Positions 46,187-56,210 of a stretch of DNA of 64,000 nt are shown in pieces. Origin of the DNA: Bombiscardovia coagulans (GTDB taxonomy: Bacteria > Actinomycetota > Actinomycetes > Actinomycetales > Bifidobacteriaceae); the NCBI RefSeq assembly GCF_002259585.1, contig NZ_MWWS01000005.1, forward strand, positions 124,001-188,000. Reading direction: 5' to 3'. A program made the position numbers and the translations under genes. Every line of letters begins with the position of its first letter. Positions within the stretch are counted from its first letter, which is position 1. The notes beneath the pieces are model-generated. The model saw only the letters and a list, made by a program, of their open reading frames with translations. It was not told the DNA's origin and made no database searches.

Positions 46187-46825
46187 TCAGTCAATGACCC
46201 CGTAGAGTCGGTCTCCTGCGTCTCCAAGACCAGGGACAATATACGCATGCTCATTGATTTTCTCGTCAACTGCGCAGACAACGACCTTGAGGTTTATCTG
46301 GGGATCAATTTCCTTTTTCAGTCGGTCTAACCCCTCTGGAGCTGCCAAAATGTTGATAGAAGTGACGTCTTTAGCGCCGCGCTCTGCCAGATAATTGGTG
46401 GCTGCGATAAGGGTGCCGCCGGTTGCTAGCATAGGGTCAAGCAGGAAGCATTGTCGTCCAGAAAGATCTTCAGGAAGTCTATTGGCGTAAGTGATGATAT
46501 CAAGTGTATTTTCATCACGTTTCATGCCGAGAAAGCCTACTTCTGCTGTGGGAAGCAGGCGTGTCATGCCGTCAAGCATACCTAGTCCAGCACGGAGGAC
46601 AGGTACCACCATGGGGCGAGGTGAAGAGAGTTTCTTACCAACCATTGAGGCCACGGGTGTCTCAATCCGGGAGTCCTCAATGTCCAGATTGCGGGTTGCT
46701 TCGTATGCTTCGAGCATGACTAACTCGCTAGTCAGGTCGCGGAAAGTGTTGGAAGGAGTGTTCTTATCCCGCAAGACAGTGAGCTTGTGCTCAATGAGCG
46801 GGTGCTGTAATACGTGGAGTTCCAT
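46187..46825 (-). CDS. upp: Uracil phosphoribosyltransferase
   Basis: The 212-residue protein has the expected family length. The PRPP-binding motif is [13 protein letters not shown], and the uracil-site region is [16 protein letters not shown] at the C-terminus. [16 protein letters not shown] is the typical central stretch. It converts uracil and PRPP to UMP in pyrimidine salvage. Confidence 0.96.
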   Translation of the reverse strand: MELHVLQHPLIEHKLTVLRDKNTPSNTFRDLTSELVMLEAYEATRNLDIEDSRIETPVASMVGKKLSSPRPMVVPVLRAGLGMLDGMTRLLPTAEVGFLGMKRDENTLDIITYANRLPEDLSGRQCFLLDPMLATGGTLIAATNYLAERGAKDVTSINILAAPEGLDRLKKEIDPQINLKVVVCAVDEKINEHAYIVPGLGDAGDRLYGVID

Positions 46826-46941
46826 ACTTCTTAGCCTAGCGCAGGAATTTCATTTTTACTTACAAATAGGGAGCACAAAACAGAAAAAACATGTATTTGA
46901 GAAGATGATGCTCATAAAGAAAGAAACGCCGAACCGTGAAA

Positions 46942-46994
46942 GCGCCTGTCGGCGCAAACGCCGCTCGCAGCGGCAACCAATGGAGCCCGGGGCT
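46942..46994 (-). terminator. GC-rich double hairpin upstream of upp, possible terminator
   Basis: Two strong stems lie side by side: GCCGCT-CGC-AGCGGC (46960-46974) and GCGCC-TGTC-GGCGC (46942-46955). On the minus strand they follow the gene ending at 47100 and lead into TTTC and later TTTCTTTCTTT. A terminator for the ppk-mutT1 operon fits best. I tested for a tRNA and found no T-arm. A structured RNA cannot be excluded. Confidence 0.45.
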
Positions 46995-47099
46995 TAAACA
47001 CGATCCGACGCAGTACCTATTCTACGGCAGATTTAGGTTGTGAGAACAGATATCACATTTTACGCTTGGGGAGATGGGTAATGCGTTACGCAAAGGTTG

Positions 47100-47843
47100 T
47101 TATTCCAGTTTGTTCTGCCGCCAAAGTTTGGCAGCCTTCGCAAAATCTTTAGATGTAATCATTAATGATGAAACAGTTTTTCGGGCAGTGGCATAGTTTC
47201 GCCCCGCCTGTCCTGCCTGTTGGGCTGCTTGTAGATGTTGGCTAGCTTGGGAGGCATGGTCGAAGCTTGGCGTAGTTGCAGCTAAACCTCGAGCTATTAC
47301 CTCGCAAAAAGCGCTGGCTCTTTCTAGGGCTATGGCAAAGTCCCCAGTAAAAGCTCCTGTCAGAATGGAATCAGCTAATCGATCCATGTCATCTGCTGTT
47401 GGTGTTGAATCTACCCCCGCAATGGCTGAGGCTGCCGTATGCGTTGGCTCCCCAATCTTCCATAAATGACTAATACTGTCGCTCTGGCGCTGCATCCAAG
47501 AGCGAAGAAGGTAGAGTCTCCACAAGGTTCCTGGCAGGGTATCTGGTGGTGCGCTGCTCCACAGCTCCGCTACGATATCTACCCCCTCACGGTCTACAAG
47601 TGACACTACTTTCTCTACAATTTGTGGGTCAGTAGTGTGATGGACTTTATCAAGCAGGGAAGCTGCTGATACGTGACTCATGTCGTCAATTTCTTGAGGG
47701 TCCCTACCTCCAGAAAGTTGGTCGAGCAGAGAAGCATCGAGCTGTCCTGGGCGGGAGGGGTGGTTGGATTGAGCTGTATTGATGAACCCAGAGCGAGAAG
47801 ATCGAATTGAAGAGGAACCGAGGTTTGAAGTACTAGTAGACAA
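47100..47843 (-). CDS. Conserved-looking protein of unknown function, coupled to mutT1
   Basis: The 247-residue product has no recognised domain. The first 45 residues are Ser-rich and probably disordered. The rest is helical, with LLDQLSGGRDPQEIDDMSHVSAASLLDKV, a Trp-rich stretch (LWRLYLLRSWMQ) and an Ala/Gln-rich C-terminus. It has neither signal peptide nor membrane helix. Its start overlaps the end of the Nudix/phosphatase gene by 11 bases, so translation is coupled. Confidence 0.65.
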   Translation of the reverse strand: MSTSTSNLGSSSIRSSRSGFINTAQSNHPSRPGQLDASLLDQLSGGRDPQEIDDMSHVSAASLLDKVHHTTDPQIVEKVVSLVDREGVDIVAELWSSAPPDTLPGTLWRLYLLRSWMQRQSDSISHLWKIGEPTHTAASAIAGVDSTPTADDMDRLADSILTGAFTGDFAIALERASAFCEVIARGLAATTPSFDHASQASQHLQAAQQAGQAGRNYATARKTVSSLMITSKDFAKAAKLWRQNKLE

Positions 47844-48915
47844 TAGGTCCTACTTTCTGAATATCAATGATAGTCGGTCCCTGCTCGCCTTCAATGATGT
47901 GCAGCGTCAAAGCTGTGCCGGTAGGCATGTAAGGAGAACGACTGGGGAGGAAGCGTCTCAAGCTTTTTGTGGGGCATAGTGAGCGGAGGTGCTCAAAAAT
48001 GCCTCCTAAAACAGGCCTATGCATGCAGACTAGCTTAGTTGTCTGCTGTGTTAAAGAGTCTTCTATGAGCGCATCTAACCAGGCGTATGCAATAGCCGGA
48101 TTCTCTGCAAATGCTGACTCGGTCAGGCAATCAGCAGTTGCTATGGGTTGCTCAGTCTCTGCTGAATAGGGGCGAATCGTCTGTACGCAGCGGGTCCATG
48201 AAGAGGAAAATAGTTCATCTGGAGCCCAGCAGACTAACTGTTTGTTGAGAGCGTAAGCAGCTGCTGCTCCTCGAGGAGTTAGGGGTCGTTCTGCGTCATT
48301 CCCGCTCCACTCCTTGCGGGCAATAGATTTAGCATGCCGGACAATGATGATGGAGGAAGCTGTTAAAGCTCCTTGCTCAACTCTGTCTACAAAGAGATCA
48401 AGAATCTGCCTATCGGTAGCATGGGTGAGCTTAGTTCGAGCTTTCTTGACACTAACCCAAGTTACTTGATCGACCTCACCAGGATCGGGAGAGGAGACTC
48501 TGCCTATAACTGCCCGCAAGCGTTCTGCCCGGTCTTCTCCAGCTAAACTGGCCATCCAGTATGAAATGTGCTTACGCCTGCCATTCCCATGAGCATTTTT
48601 CTGCTTGCCTTCGTTGTTAAGCGGGTACTCAATGTCCCCAAGGTAGGGTCCCAAACGGATGACATGCCCTGTCTCTTCGCCTACTTCTCGCACAGCAGCC
48701 TGGGCATGAGTTTCATGGGCCTCTAGCTTGCCTTTAGGCCATGACCAGTCGTTGTATTTTGGTCGGTGAACCAGGCACAGTTCTATGTGGTCAAGTAAGG
48801 AACGTGGATTGCTGTTCTGTTGGGTATTGTGCGTGCTTACCCTGGTTGGAATGTGCTCATCTCCTTGCTTCCACCGGTAAACAATGGCTCCCGCAGCTTC
48901 TACTGTTCTGCTCAT
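47833..48915 (-). CDS. MutT1-like Nudix hydrolase fused to a histidine phosphatase
   Basis: The 360-residue protein has two domains. Residues about 1-170 are a Nudix hydrolase with the full Nudix box GKLEAHETHAQAAVREVGEE. Residues about 190-360 are a SixA-type histidine phosphatase opening with IIIVRHAKS. This is the layout of mycobacterial MutT1, which clears 8-oxo-dGTP and related nucleotides including diadenosine polyphosphates. As in mycobacteria, its gene lies next to ppk1. Confidence 0.9.
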   Translation of the reverse strand: MSRTVEAAGAIVYRWKQGDEHIPTRVSTHNTQQNSNPRSLLDHIELCLVHRPKYNDWSWPKGKLEAHETHAQAAVREVGEETGHVIRLGPYLGDIEYPLNNEGKQKNAHGNGRRKHISYWMASLAGEDRAERLRAVIGRVSSPDPGEVDQVTWVSVKKARTKLTHATDRQILDLFVDRVEQGALTASSIIIVRHAKSIARKEWSGNDAERPLTPRGAAAAYALNKQLVCWAPDELFSSSWTRCVQTIRPYSAETEQPIATADCLTESAFAENPAIAYAWLDALIEDSLTQQTTKLVCMHRPVLGGIFEHLRSLCPTKSLRRFLPSRSPYMPTGTALTLHIIEGEQGPTIIDIQKVGPIVY

Positions 48916-48956
48916 CTTGACCCCCTTTCAACTGTTCGTTTGACGCGGATGCTTGC

Positions 48957-51197
48957 TCAGTGCTGGTTGTGCTTGCCCCGTGTATGTCGATCAATCAAGA
49001 ACTCTTGGCAGTCCAACAATGGCTGTCCCTTGTCGTCCCGTGAGTGGCGGACATATCTGCCGTCAGGAAGCATATGCCAAGACGAAGTAGTATCTGACAT
49101 TTGCAAATCGATATAGTCAATGAGATCTTGTACTTCATCGGGTGCAGTGATGCGCACGAGAGTTTCTACTCGCCGGTCAAGGTTACGGTGCATAAGATCG
49201 GCCGAACCTATCCAGACTTCCGGCCCAGAAGTGGGTCCCTCGCCAATCTGCGGCCCCTGCGCATTAGCAAAAGCGAAGATTCGAGAATGCTCTAGGAATC
49301 TACCCAGAATCGAGCGTACGCGGATGTTTTCACTTAATCCTGGTAGGCCGGGTTTCAGTGAGCAGATGCCACGTTCTACAATGTCAATCTTTACACCAGC
49401 TTGGCTAGCCCGGTAGAGCGCATCAATGGTTTGCTCGTCTACGACAGAGTTGACTTTGATTTTGATCCAAGCTTCGTGACCGCTACGGGCAGCTGCCTCC
49501 TCCCGCTGAATACGGGCAATGATGCCGGTACGGACGGTGCGAGGTGCCACTAAGAGACGGTGGAAGCTCGATTTTGGAGCATACCCTGAGAGCTGGTTGA
49601 ACAGGCGAGTGAGGTCCTGTCCAACTACCGGATCGCAGGTCAGCAAACCTAGATCGGTATATGAACGTGCAGTTTTAGGGTTGTAATTGCCAGTTCCAAC
49701 ATGGCAATACCGTTTTAAGCCGTCTGCTTCTTGTCTGACTACGAGAGAGAGCTTGCAGTGTGTTTTGAGTCCTACGATGCCATACACCACGTGGACGCCT
49801 GCGCGTTCTAGCTTGCGGGCCCATGCTATGTTAGCTTCCTCATCAAAGCGGGCTTTAATTTCGACTATGGCAAGGACCTGCTTGCCTGCATGAGCTGCAT
49901 CAACCAGAGCATTGATGATGGGTGAATCGCCAGAAGTTCGGTAGAGCGTCTGCTTGATAGCTAATACATCTGGGTCCGCCGCAGCTTGAGCCAAGAAAGC
50001 CTGTACTGAAGTAGAGAATGAATCGTAAGGATGATGCAAGAGGATGTCGCCCTCGCGAATAGCGGCAAAAATATCCTGCGCTTGACTGGACTCTACGCGA
50101 GCAATCTGGCGGTTTGTTGTGGGGATAAAAGGTCGGAATTTGAGATCTGGACGGTCTATGGATTGAAGCTCGAACAGGACTGTCAAATCGAGAGGCGACG
50201 GCAGTTGGTATACCTCGTCTTCTCTGACCCCAAGCTTGCTGGCAAGCAGTTGAGAGAGGAAAGGAGACGCAGAATCTGAGATTTCAAGACGAATAGGTGG
50301 ACCAAATCGACGTTGAAGGAGCTCTTTTTCCATAGCATTGAGTAGATTCTCTGCGTCGTCCTCTTCAACGTCAATGTCCTCGTTACGGGTCAGGCGGAAA
50401 GACCTGGCCTCTTTAATCCTCATGCCAGGGAACAAGGATTCCAAATGGGCTATAATGAGGTTTTCCATCATAATGAACCCATAGCGTTCCTCGTGAGCTT
50501 CTTCATCAGTGAGGTCATCAACAGCCACGAGACGGGGCATATTGTCTGGAATTTTAACCCGTGCAAAGTGCGTTTTACCCGAGGTGGGATTTTCGACAAG
50601 TATGGCTAAGTTGAGCGAATTGCCTGAAATATATGGGAAGGGGTGTGCAGGATCAACTGCCAAAGGTGTTAGAACAGGAAATACTTGCTGGTGGAAGAAA
50701 CGAGAAAGACGCTCTTGCTCTGGTGCTGTGAGCTGGTCCCATTTGAGCAAAACAATATGCTCCTCGGCTAGAGCAGGCAGCAGGGTGTTAATGGTGTACT
50801 GGGCATGCTCTTGCTGGAGTTTATGGGCTTGTTCAGAAATAGTGCGCAATTGCTGTCGTGGACTTAACCCACTTAGGGCCGGAACCGCAATACCAGTGTC
50901 TACACGACGCTTCAAACCTGCCACGCGGACCATGAAGAACTCGTCCAAGTTGGAGGCAAAAATAGCGGAAAAGTTAGCTCGCTCTATGAGAGGGGCATAG
51001 TTGTCTTCTGCCATTTCCAAGACTCGTTTGTTGAACTTGAGCCATGATAGCTCTCGATCAAAGAAGCGATCCTTGGGCAGCGGTTCGGCCTCAGTGGCGT
51101 CACTCTGATTGCGGTTGAGCTTATCGCTTTCCGCTATGTGTTCTGCGATCTGACTTTTAAGAATCGCTTTGGAGGGTGCGTCGAATTTCTGAACCAT
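48957..51197 (-). CDS. ppk1: Polyphosphate kinase 1
   Basis: The 746-residue protein (ATG 51197; a TTG at 51233 is possible) has the PPK1 domain order. The N-terminal region is [21 protein letters not shown], then the head domain, then two phospholipase-D-like domains. The autophosphorylated His lies in [33 protein letters not shown] and [12 protein letters not shown] are also diagnostic. It makes polyphosphate from ATP reversibly and lies upstream of mutT1 on the same strand. Confidence 0.95.
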   Translation of the reverse strand: MVQKFDAPSKAILKSQIAEHIAESDKLNRNQSDATEAEPLPKDRFFDRELSWLKFNKRVLEMAEDNYAPLIERANFSAIFASNLDEFFMVRVAGLKRRVDTGIAVPALSGLSPRQQLRTISEQAHKLQQEHAQYTINTLLPALAEEHIVLLKWDQLTAPEQERLSRFFHQQVFPVLTPLAVDPAHPFPYISGNSLNLAILVENPTSGKTHFARVKIPDNMPRLVAVDDLTDEEAHEERYGFIMMENLIIAHLESLFPGMRIKEARSFRLTRNEDIDVEEDDAENLLNAMEKELLQRRFGPPIRLEISDSASPFLSQLLASKLGVREDEVYQLPSPLDLTVLFELQSIDRPDLKFRPFIPTTNRQIARVESSQAQDIFAAIREGDILLHHPYDSFSTSVQAFLAQAAADPDVLAIKQTLYRTSGDSPIINALVDAAHAGKQVLAIVEIKARFDEEANIAWARKLERAGVHVVYGIVGLKTHCKLSLVVRQEADGLKRYCHVGTGNYNPKTARSYTDLGLLTCDPVVGQDLTRLFNQLSGYAPKSSFHRLLVAPRTVRTGIIARIQREEAAARSGHEAWIKIKVNSVVDEQTIDALYRASQAGVKIDIVERGICSLKPGLPGLSENIRVRSILGRFLEHSRIFAFANAQGPQIGEGPTSGPEVWIGSADLMHRNLDRRVETLVRITAPDEVQDLIDYIDLQMSDTTSSWHMLPDGRYVRHSRDDKGQPLLDCQEFLIDRHTRGKHNQH

Positions 51198-51383
51198 ACA
51201 TAGTACTGTATGCGTTTGTTTGGTCGGGTGCAAATGAAAAATATCACACTGGCTACCTTCTCAAGCATCGTAGGTGGATGTTTTCTGCTGCTGGAGGGAA
51301 GGATATCCTACATGCCAATCTACATTCGACCACATTCTTGAACTCCTTGCATCCCATGTGAGTGCATGACCTGTAATGGAGAC

Positions 51384-52379
51384 ATGACTCACACACACTA
51401 CATGTGCACCGCTGCCGGCAACGTTTCTAGGCAAGCACAAACGTCTGTTAGTAAGTATCGTGCGAATGGATTGGTGCCTCGCACGCCAGTTTATGCTCCT
51501 TCGGAGGTCCATAAGAGAAATCCGACCTCAAACAACAGTGTGCAGGAACAAGAGAGAGCAGTACGTTCGCTGGTCTTTCTTACAGCTTGCCCTGGAGTAG
51601 GGCTTACCACATCTTTGGCTCTCTGTGCTAGCCATTTGCAAAAAAGAGGGCATCAATGTGCCTTGCTGGATCTAGACCTGGAAGCAGGAGGTATGGATGT
51701 GCTCTTAGGTCTAGAGTCAGACCCAGGTTTGAGGTTGAACGATATCGAGGCTCCCCTGGGAAGAATTGATGCTGCTGCCTTAGATCATGAGGTATTGAAG
51801 TGGGAGGGTATGAATGTTCTTAGCTGTGACCCTTGGAAAGGTGATCCTCCACAATGGTGGGACATAGAGGCGGCGCTCAAGGCTTTAAGCCAGAGTAATG
51901 ACATAGTGCTCATTGATGGCGGTCGCGGCCAATGCATAGAACAACTTGAATTACTTGAAGATCAGCCCTGTGTACTGCTCGTTGAACTTTCGATTTTGGG
52001 CCTTGCGCGCACTCAATCGTTCCTCATGAATATGGCTGAGTCAAAGGTAAATTCTTCAACTTCACAAGGTCCTGTAAGAGACTTTTCATACTGGAAGCGA
52101 TGTATGCAGGAAAAAGTTCATGTAGTAGCAGTTGATCCTCGCGGGTTACGGGGGTCACCGCCGGTTAGTCGAATCGAAGCTGAAGACTTTTTAGAGTGCA
52201 AAATTGTTGCTAGTTTCAAACCCCAACAGCAATTAACATCTGACCTGCTGAGGGGTCTGGGGGTGAGAAGGTTACCTAGAGCATACCGAAAGTCTATTGC
52301 TGAACTGTGCTACCAGATAGAAGAATGGGTTGCCCTGGACCATGCAATCCGGCCTAAAAGTATTGGTTTCTGGGGTTAG
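51384..52379 (+). CDS. TadZ/CpaE-like pilus-assembly ATPase
   Basis: The product is about 331 residues (ATG 51384 after TGGAGAC). It has a ParA/MinD-type fold: LVFLTACPGVGLTTSLALCASHL in place of the usual deviant Walker A, and CALLDLDLEAGGMDVLLGLE. The canonical Lys of the P-loop (GKG/SGK) is replaced (PGVGLTT), so ATP hydrolysis may be weak or lost, as in some TadZ proteins. TadZ positions the Tad pilus machine. It starts the tad gene row. Confidence 0.8.
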   Translation: MTHTHYMCTAAGNVSRQAQTSVSKYRANGLVPRTPVYAPSEVHKRNPTSNNSVQEQERAVRSLVFLTACPGVGLTTSLALCASHLQKRGHQCALLDLDLEAGGMDVLLGLESDPGLRLNDIEAPLGRIDAAALDHEVLKWEGMNVLSCDPWKGDPPQWWDIEAALKALSQSNDIVLIDGGRGQCIEQLELLEDQPCVLLVELSILGLARTQSFLMNMAESKVNSSTSQGPVRDFSYWKRCMQEKVHVVAVDPRGLRGSPPVSRIEAEDFLECKIVASFKPQQQLTSDLLRGLGVRRLPRAYRKSIAELCYQIEEWVALDHAIRPKSIGFWG

Positions 52380-52385
52380 ATAAAT

Positions 52386-53528
52386 ATGAATGTTTATGGA
52401 CAGCGAGCGCGCTACCGTAGCCAAATCCCGAGCCGCATAGAGTTTGGTTATTTAAGGTCCCTGACGAGTGACCCGCGAGTAAGTGATATTGCAGTTACTC
52501 CTGATGGTAGAGTCTGGGCGGATAGGGGTTCAGGAATGAGTGAACAAGAGATGCATCCTGGATTTTCTGGGCCGGAAATGGTGAGAGAGTATGCGGTGCA
52601 AATCTGCTCCCAGCTAGGCAAACGTTTAGATGATTCATGTCCCATAGCAGATGCTTCCACTGAAGACGGTGTGCGTGTACATGCGGTGATTGCTCCGATA
52701 GTAGCTTCTGGAGCCTGTCTGTCAATTAGGCTGCCAGAGCGTCGGGTTGCTCAATTGCAAGAATTAGCTGCTGTTGGTCTTATGCCTTCAGGCTGGGTTT
52801 CTCTGCTTCAGGTCTTGGTTGATCGTCGGGCTACAGTCATGATTTCCGGTGGAACTGGTACTGGTAAAACTACTCTGTTGAAAGCCTTACTCTGCCAATG
52901 CCCGGTTACCGAACGCATAGTTTCAGTAGAGGAAGTGCGTGAGTTGGGAGTGCTCCCACATCATGACAATCATGTTTCTCTAGCGACCCGTGAGGCTAAT
53001 GTCGAGGGAGCTGGTGCTATTAGGCTTTCAGAGCTCGTCAAAGCTACCCTGCGTATGCGGCCTGATCGTATAGTCCTCGGAGAATGCCGTGGTGGGGAAA
53101 TAGCTGACCTTCTGCGTGCTTTCAACTCTGGGCATCGAGGTGGTATGGTTACCCTCCATTCTGACAGTGTAGAACGAGTTCCTGCTCGTTTGGTTACCTT
53201 AGGTCTTCTTGCTGGTCTTGACCCAAAAGTTCTCGCTTCTTTAGTAGCTGGTGCTTTCGACCTGGTTCTTCATCTCAAGCGTGAAGGTGGGCGCCGGAGG
53301 ATTAGCCAGATGGGAATTCTTGCCATGGATACTCAAGGGCAACTTGTAGGTAAGACCTTGTGCGCCTGGAGTAATCAGGGTGTTGTCCGATATGGTTCTC
53401 TCTGGCAGAGCTTTGCTCAGAAGTGGGGAATTACACCGATGTCGAGCATAGAGCAGGTTACTCAAACGTCTCAGGTCCAAAGGGACAAGGCTTCTCATGC
53501 TACTGAAGGCAACCACAATAAGCGGTAG
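52386..53528 (+). CDS. tadA: TadA/CpaF pilus-assembly ATPase
   Basis: The 380-residue secretion ATPase has Walker A ISGGTGTGKTTLLKALL, the Asp box IVSVEEVREL, Walker B PDRIVLGECRGGEIADLLRAFNSGH and the His box TLHSDSVERV. It powers assembly of the Flp/Tad pilus at the membrane. The next gene begins a few bases after the stop. Confidence 0.93.
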   Translation: MNVYGQRARYRSQIPSRIEFGYLRSLTSDPRVSDIAVTPDGRVWADRGSGMSEQEMHPGFSGPEMVREYAVQICSQLGKRLDDSCPIADASTEDGVRVHAVIAPIVASGACLSIRLPERRVAQLQELAAVGLMPSGWVSLLQVLVDRRATVMISGGTGTGKTTLLKALLCQCPVTERIVSVEEVRELGVLPHHDNHVSLATREANVEGAGAIRLSELVKATLRMRPDRIVLGECRGGEIADLLRAFNSGHRGGMVTLHSDSVERVPARLVTLGLLAGLDPKVLASLVAGAFDLVLHLKREGGRRRISQMGILAMDTQGQLVGKTLCAWSNQGVVRYGSLWQSFAQKWGITPMSSIEQVTQTSQVQRDKASHATEGNHNKR

Positions 53529-53540
53529 GGAGTGAACAGC

Positions 53541-54206
53541 ATGCTACCTGGTTTTGATGGTCCGCTATGGGCTGGTATATGGGCTTTTCTAACTGTTTTG
53601 GCTGCTCAGCCAGTGGGTGGCAGTTGTGGTGGTGGACGCCTACGAACCTTACTGAAACAGCAATCCCGAGTTCTCAGCGTGACTGGTATAGGGGCTACTG
53701 TTGCTGCCTTAAGTGCATACTTACGCAATGGCGGGAATGTGCTAGATGCTTTTCAGGAGCAGGCAGGTCGCAATTTTGCTACTCGTAAGGTAACGTATCC
53801 GCGGATACGAGAGATGTTGGAAGCCCGGAGCTTGCGCCAGGAAACTGAGAACAATGTGGATGCAGTTGCGTATGCTCTACAGGTCTCCTGCCATTTGAGT
53901 GCACTGCTGGGCTGTGAAGCTTCACGTTGTATAGATGCAGTGGGTGCATCTTATCGTCGCTTGAGTCATTTGGAACACTTGAAAGATAAGGCTTTTGCCA
54001 TGCCGAAGGCAACGATGAAGCTCCTGGTAGCGTTACCAGTACTCACCTTGGCTCTTGGCTCAATGCTGGGGGCTAAGCCGTTAGCTTTTCTTCTTACGCC
54101 AGGCGCAGGGTTCCTATGTCTGAGTTTAGGGTTGTCTTGTTATGCGCTGGGGTGGTGGTGGATGCTAGCTCTGCAACGAGAAGTGAATCGAAAGATAGAA
54201 GATTAG
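53541..54206 (+). CDS. TadB-like pilus-assembly membrane protein
   Basis: The 221-residue product starts at ATG 53541 after GGGAGTGA; GTG 53532 is also open. It is a T2SSF-type inner-membrane component with VAYALQVSCHLSALLGCEAS and two C-terminal membrane helices. With the next protein it forms the platform that TadA drives. Confidence 0.85.
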   Translation: MLPGFDGPLWAGIWAFLTVLAAQPVGGSCGGGRLRTLLKQQSRVLSVTGIGATVAALSAYLRNGGNVLDAFQEQAGRNFATRKVTYPRIREMLEARSLRQETENNVDAVAYALQVSCHLSALLGCEASRCIDAVGASYRRLSHLEHLKDKAFAMPKATMKLLVALPVLTLALGSMLGAKPLAFLLTPGAGFLCLSLGLSCYALGWWWMLALQREVNRKIED

Positions 54207-54207
54207 T

Positions 54208-54756
54208 ATGCTGATCCTATTAGCGTCTTTGCTGTCTGCTTGTGCCATTTATATGAGTTTAGATTGGCCACAGAGGTCACTGGAAGCGCTGGGGTCGCAT
54301 TTCAGTACGCAAGATATACCTCTCACGCTCTTGATGGAAATGGTAGCTGTTTGTGTGCGCCAGGGCGCGTCGGTTCCGCATGCTTTGGACCAAATTGGTG
54401 CTGTCTGTCAATCAGATTTGGGTAGGCCCATGAGACGAGTAGCTGTTTTGCTTAACCAGGGCAATGAGTGGTTTAGTTCATGGTCTCAAGCGTGTTCTCA
54501 TCCACGCTTTGGGAGACGTTTTAGTGCTATTCGTGACTGCTTAGAACCCTCTTGGCGTCATGGTGTTTCCCCACTTGGAAGGATTGAAATAACCATAGAG
54601 CAGATCGATCTGTCCCAGCAACGCACAGTAGAAGAAGCGGCTGCTGGTCTTGCGGTAAAACTGCTCTTGCCAACTGGTTTATGCATTCTGCCAGCTTTCA
54701 TACTGATTGGTGTATTGCCTTGCATAGCTGCTTTTGCTGGAGGATTGGCTCTTTAA
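54208..54756 (+). CDS. TadC-like pilus-assembly membrane protein
   Basis: The 182-residue T2SSF-type protein starts one base after the preceding stop. The family stretch MEMVAVCVRQGASVPHALDQIG is followed by EEAAAGLAVKLLLPTGLCILPAFILIGVLP with the terminal helix. It is a partner of the TadB-like protein. Confidence 0.87.
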   Translation: MLILLASLLSACAIYMSLDWPQRSLEALGSHFSTQDIPLTLLMEMVAVCVRQGASVPHALDQIGAVCQSDLGRPMRRVAVLLNQGNEWFSSWSQACSHPRFGRRFSAIRDCLEPSWRHGVSPLGRIEITIEQIDLSQQRTVEEAAAGLAVKLLLPTGLCILPAFILIGVLPCIAAFAGGLAL

Positions 54757-54968
54757 GTCGATTCTTGCTGAGTACTTTCCAATAAAGAAGGGAAAGCGTT
54801 AGCTATATGCGCCAAGCTACATTTAACCACATTAAGGTTCAACCTATTGGGCGTTGTCCGAAGTAGGGCAAAGTAAAGATATCTGGCTCAGAACATTGTT
54901 TGAAAACACAAACGCAGGTTCAATACAGCCGGTAGGGCATCAATAACTATCACTAGAAAGGTACAATC

Positions 54969-55361
54969 ATGCTTTCAACTCAACTTACCCCCGTCAGCAC
55001 TGTTACCAATAACCAAGAACTTAGTGTAGTATCCACCGGCGCAAAGACTTCAATCACCCGACGGCTACCGCGTTTACGGCACAGGTGTCAACGAATAATG
55101 CTGTTCATTCATTCTTGCAAGAACCGGTTGTATCAAGGTGCTCACAATATTTGGGAAGCTGTGATGAAAAGATATTGCCGCTTTGAAGCTCGCCTTCATA
55201 CCCTTATGTCTGCTCCAGAGTCTGGTGCGGCTACTGCAGAATACGCTGTAGTTCTCATTGCAGCAACTGCTTTTGCAGGCGTACTTTTAGCTGTTCTTAA
55301 ATCCGGTGCTGTACGTGAGCTACTTTCAGATTTAATTAGGCGAGCTTTGAGTGTGTCCTGA
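54969..55361 (+). CDS. Flp-type pilin (DUF4244)
   Basis: The C-terminal part is a typical actinobacterial Flp pilin: ESGAATAEYAVVLIAATAFAGVLLAVLKSG. The conserved Glu of the TAEY motif lies just after the prepilin cleavage region. ATG 54969 (AAAGG upstream) gives 130 residues with a long basic leader. ATG 55164 (GGGAAG upstream) gives a more usual 65. It is the probable main subunit of the Tad pilus. It is preceded by a 212-base gap that may hold its own promoter. Confidence 0.85.
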   Translation: MLSTQLTPVSTVTNNQELSVVSTGAKTSITRRLPRLRHRCQRIMLFIHSCKNRLYQGAHNIWEAVMKRYCRFEARLHTLMSAPESGAATAEYAVVLIAATAFAGVLLAVLKSGAVRELLSDLIRRALSVS

Positions 55362-55758
55362 AGTGGGAAGGGTAAAAAGAAATTGCTGGCTGCGGTATTG
55401 GCGCTGGCATAAGTGTTCGGATTCTGGTGCAGTAACAGCTGAATTCGCTGTAATCTTACCGGCTGTTGTGGCTGTTGCTGCCCTCCTTCTTGGCTTAACG
55501 AAGGCTGTTGGTGTCTCCTTAGACTGCCAGGATGCTGCACGGGCTGCTGCTCGTGAGATTGTCGTTCACCAGGGCAAGGGTAATCCAGCTGGCGTCGCTA
55601 AACAGGTAGCTGGTGATCAAGCTCAGTTATCCCTTCAGCAATCTGACCGGACTGTTTCTGTAGTTGTTTCTTGCCCAGTTACTACTGGATCCCTAGGTTT
55701 CATTCCTGCTCGAGTTTCGGGTTCGGCAGTGGGAGTCCTCAATGAAAAGGAAGAATAA
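55351..55758 (+). CDS. TadE-like minor pilin
   Basis: The 135-residue product starts at GTG 55351, overlapping the pilin gene. The TadE pattern is DSGAVTAEFAVILPAVVAVAALLLGL, with the conserved Glu five residues into the helix, then an outer domain with two Cys. It is probably a pseudopilin of the Tad system. Confidence 0.85.
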   Translation: MCPEVGRVKRNCWLRYWRWHKCSDSGAVTAEFAVILPAVVAVAALLLGLTKAVGVSLDCQDAARAAAREIVVHQGKGNPAGVAKQVAGDQAQLSLQQSDRTVSVVVSCPVTTGSLGFIPARVSGSAVGVLNEKEE

Positions 55759-56131
55759 GTGGTTTTCGTCCGTGAACCGTTGGATACGTGGTAGCGATCA
55801 TGGATCAGGTACAGTTATGGGCTTGTTGTTGATTGCTCTCGCTGCCGTAGGGTTGGTTGTTGTAGCAAGTTTAGGGAATGTCTTAGTTTGTCAGTCGAAG
55901 GCTAGGACGGCAGCCGATTCCGCAGCTTTAGCAGCAGCTTCTGCTTTAGATGAAGGGGATCCCTTACCGTGCGCTCAGGCTACTACAATAGCAATTGCTA
56001 ATGGAGGACAGGTTGTCTCCTGTAATCCCTTGGATGATGATGTAGAAGTTCGAGTTCAGGTCCCCACCCAAGTTCCATTCGTTCCTCAAGTTACGGTCAC
56101 AGCGAAGGCTGGTCCTGAAGACTGCTCCTAA
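55742..56131 (+). CDS. TadF/Rv3654c-like pilus-locus protein
   Basis: The 129-residue product overlaps the TadE-like gene. It has HGSGTVMGLLLIALAAVGLVVVASLG (helix with the GSGT start typical of this group) and SKARTAADSAALAAASAL. The C-terminal domain contains three Cys. This matches the helicase/secretion-neighbourhood TadE-like family found at the end of actinobacterial tad loci. Confidence 0.82.
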   Translation: MKRKNKWFSSVNRWIRGSDHGSGTVMGLLLIALAAVGLVVVASLGNVLVCQSKARTAADSAALAAASALDEGDPLPCAQATTIAIANGGQVVSCNPLDDDVEVRVQVPTQVPFVPQVTVTAKAGPEDCS

Positions 56132-56210
56132 ATAGAGGGCGAAATCGTAACGATAGTAGTTGTAGCTACAATTGGTGGCCTGTGTCTTAAGAAATGGATA
56201 GCCTAAGAAC

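Noticed and set aside
46920-47000. tRNA or tmRNA candidate
   Set aside because: No T-arm consensus, no acceptor stem pairing and no proteolysis-tag frame could be found.
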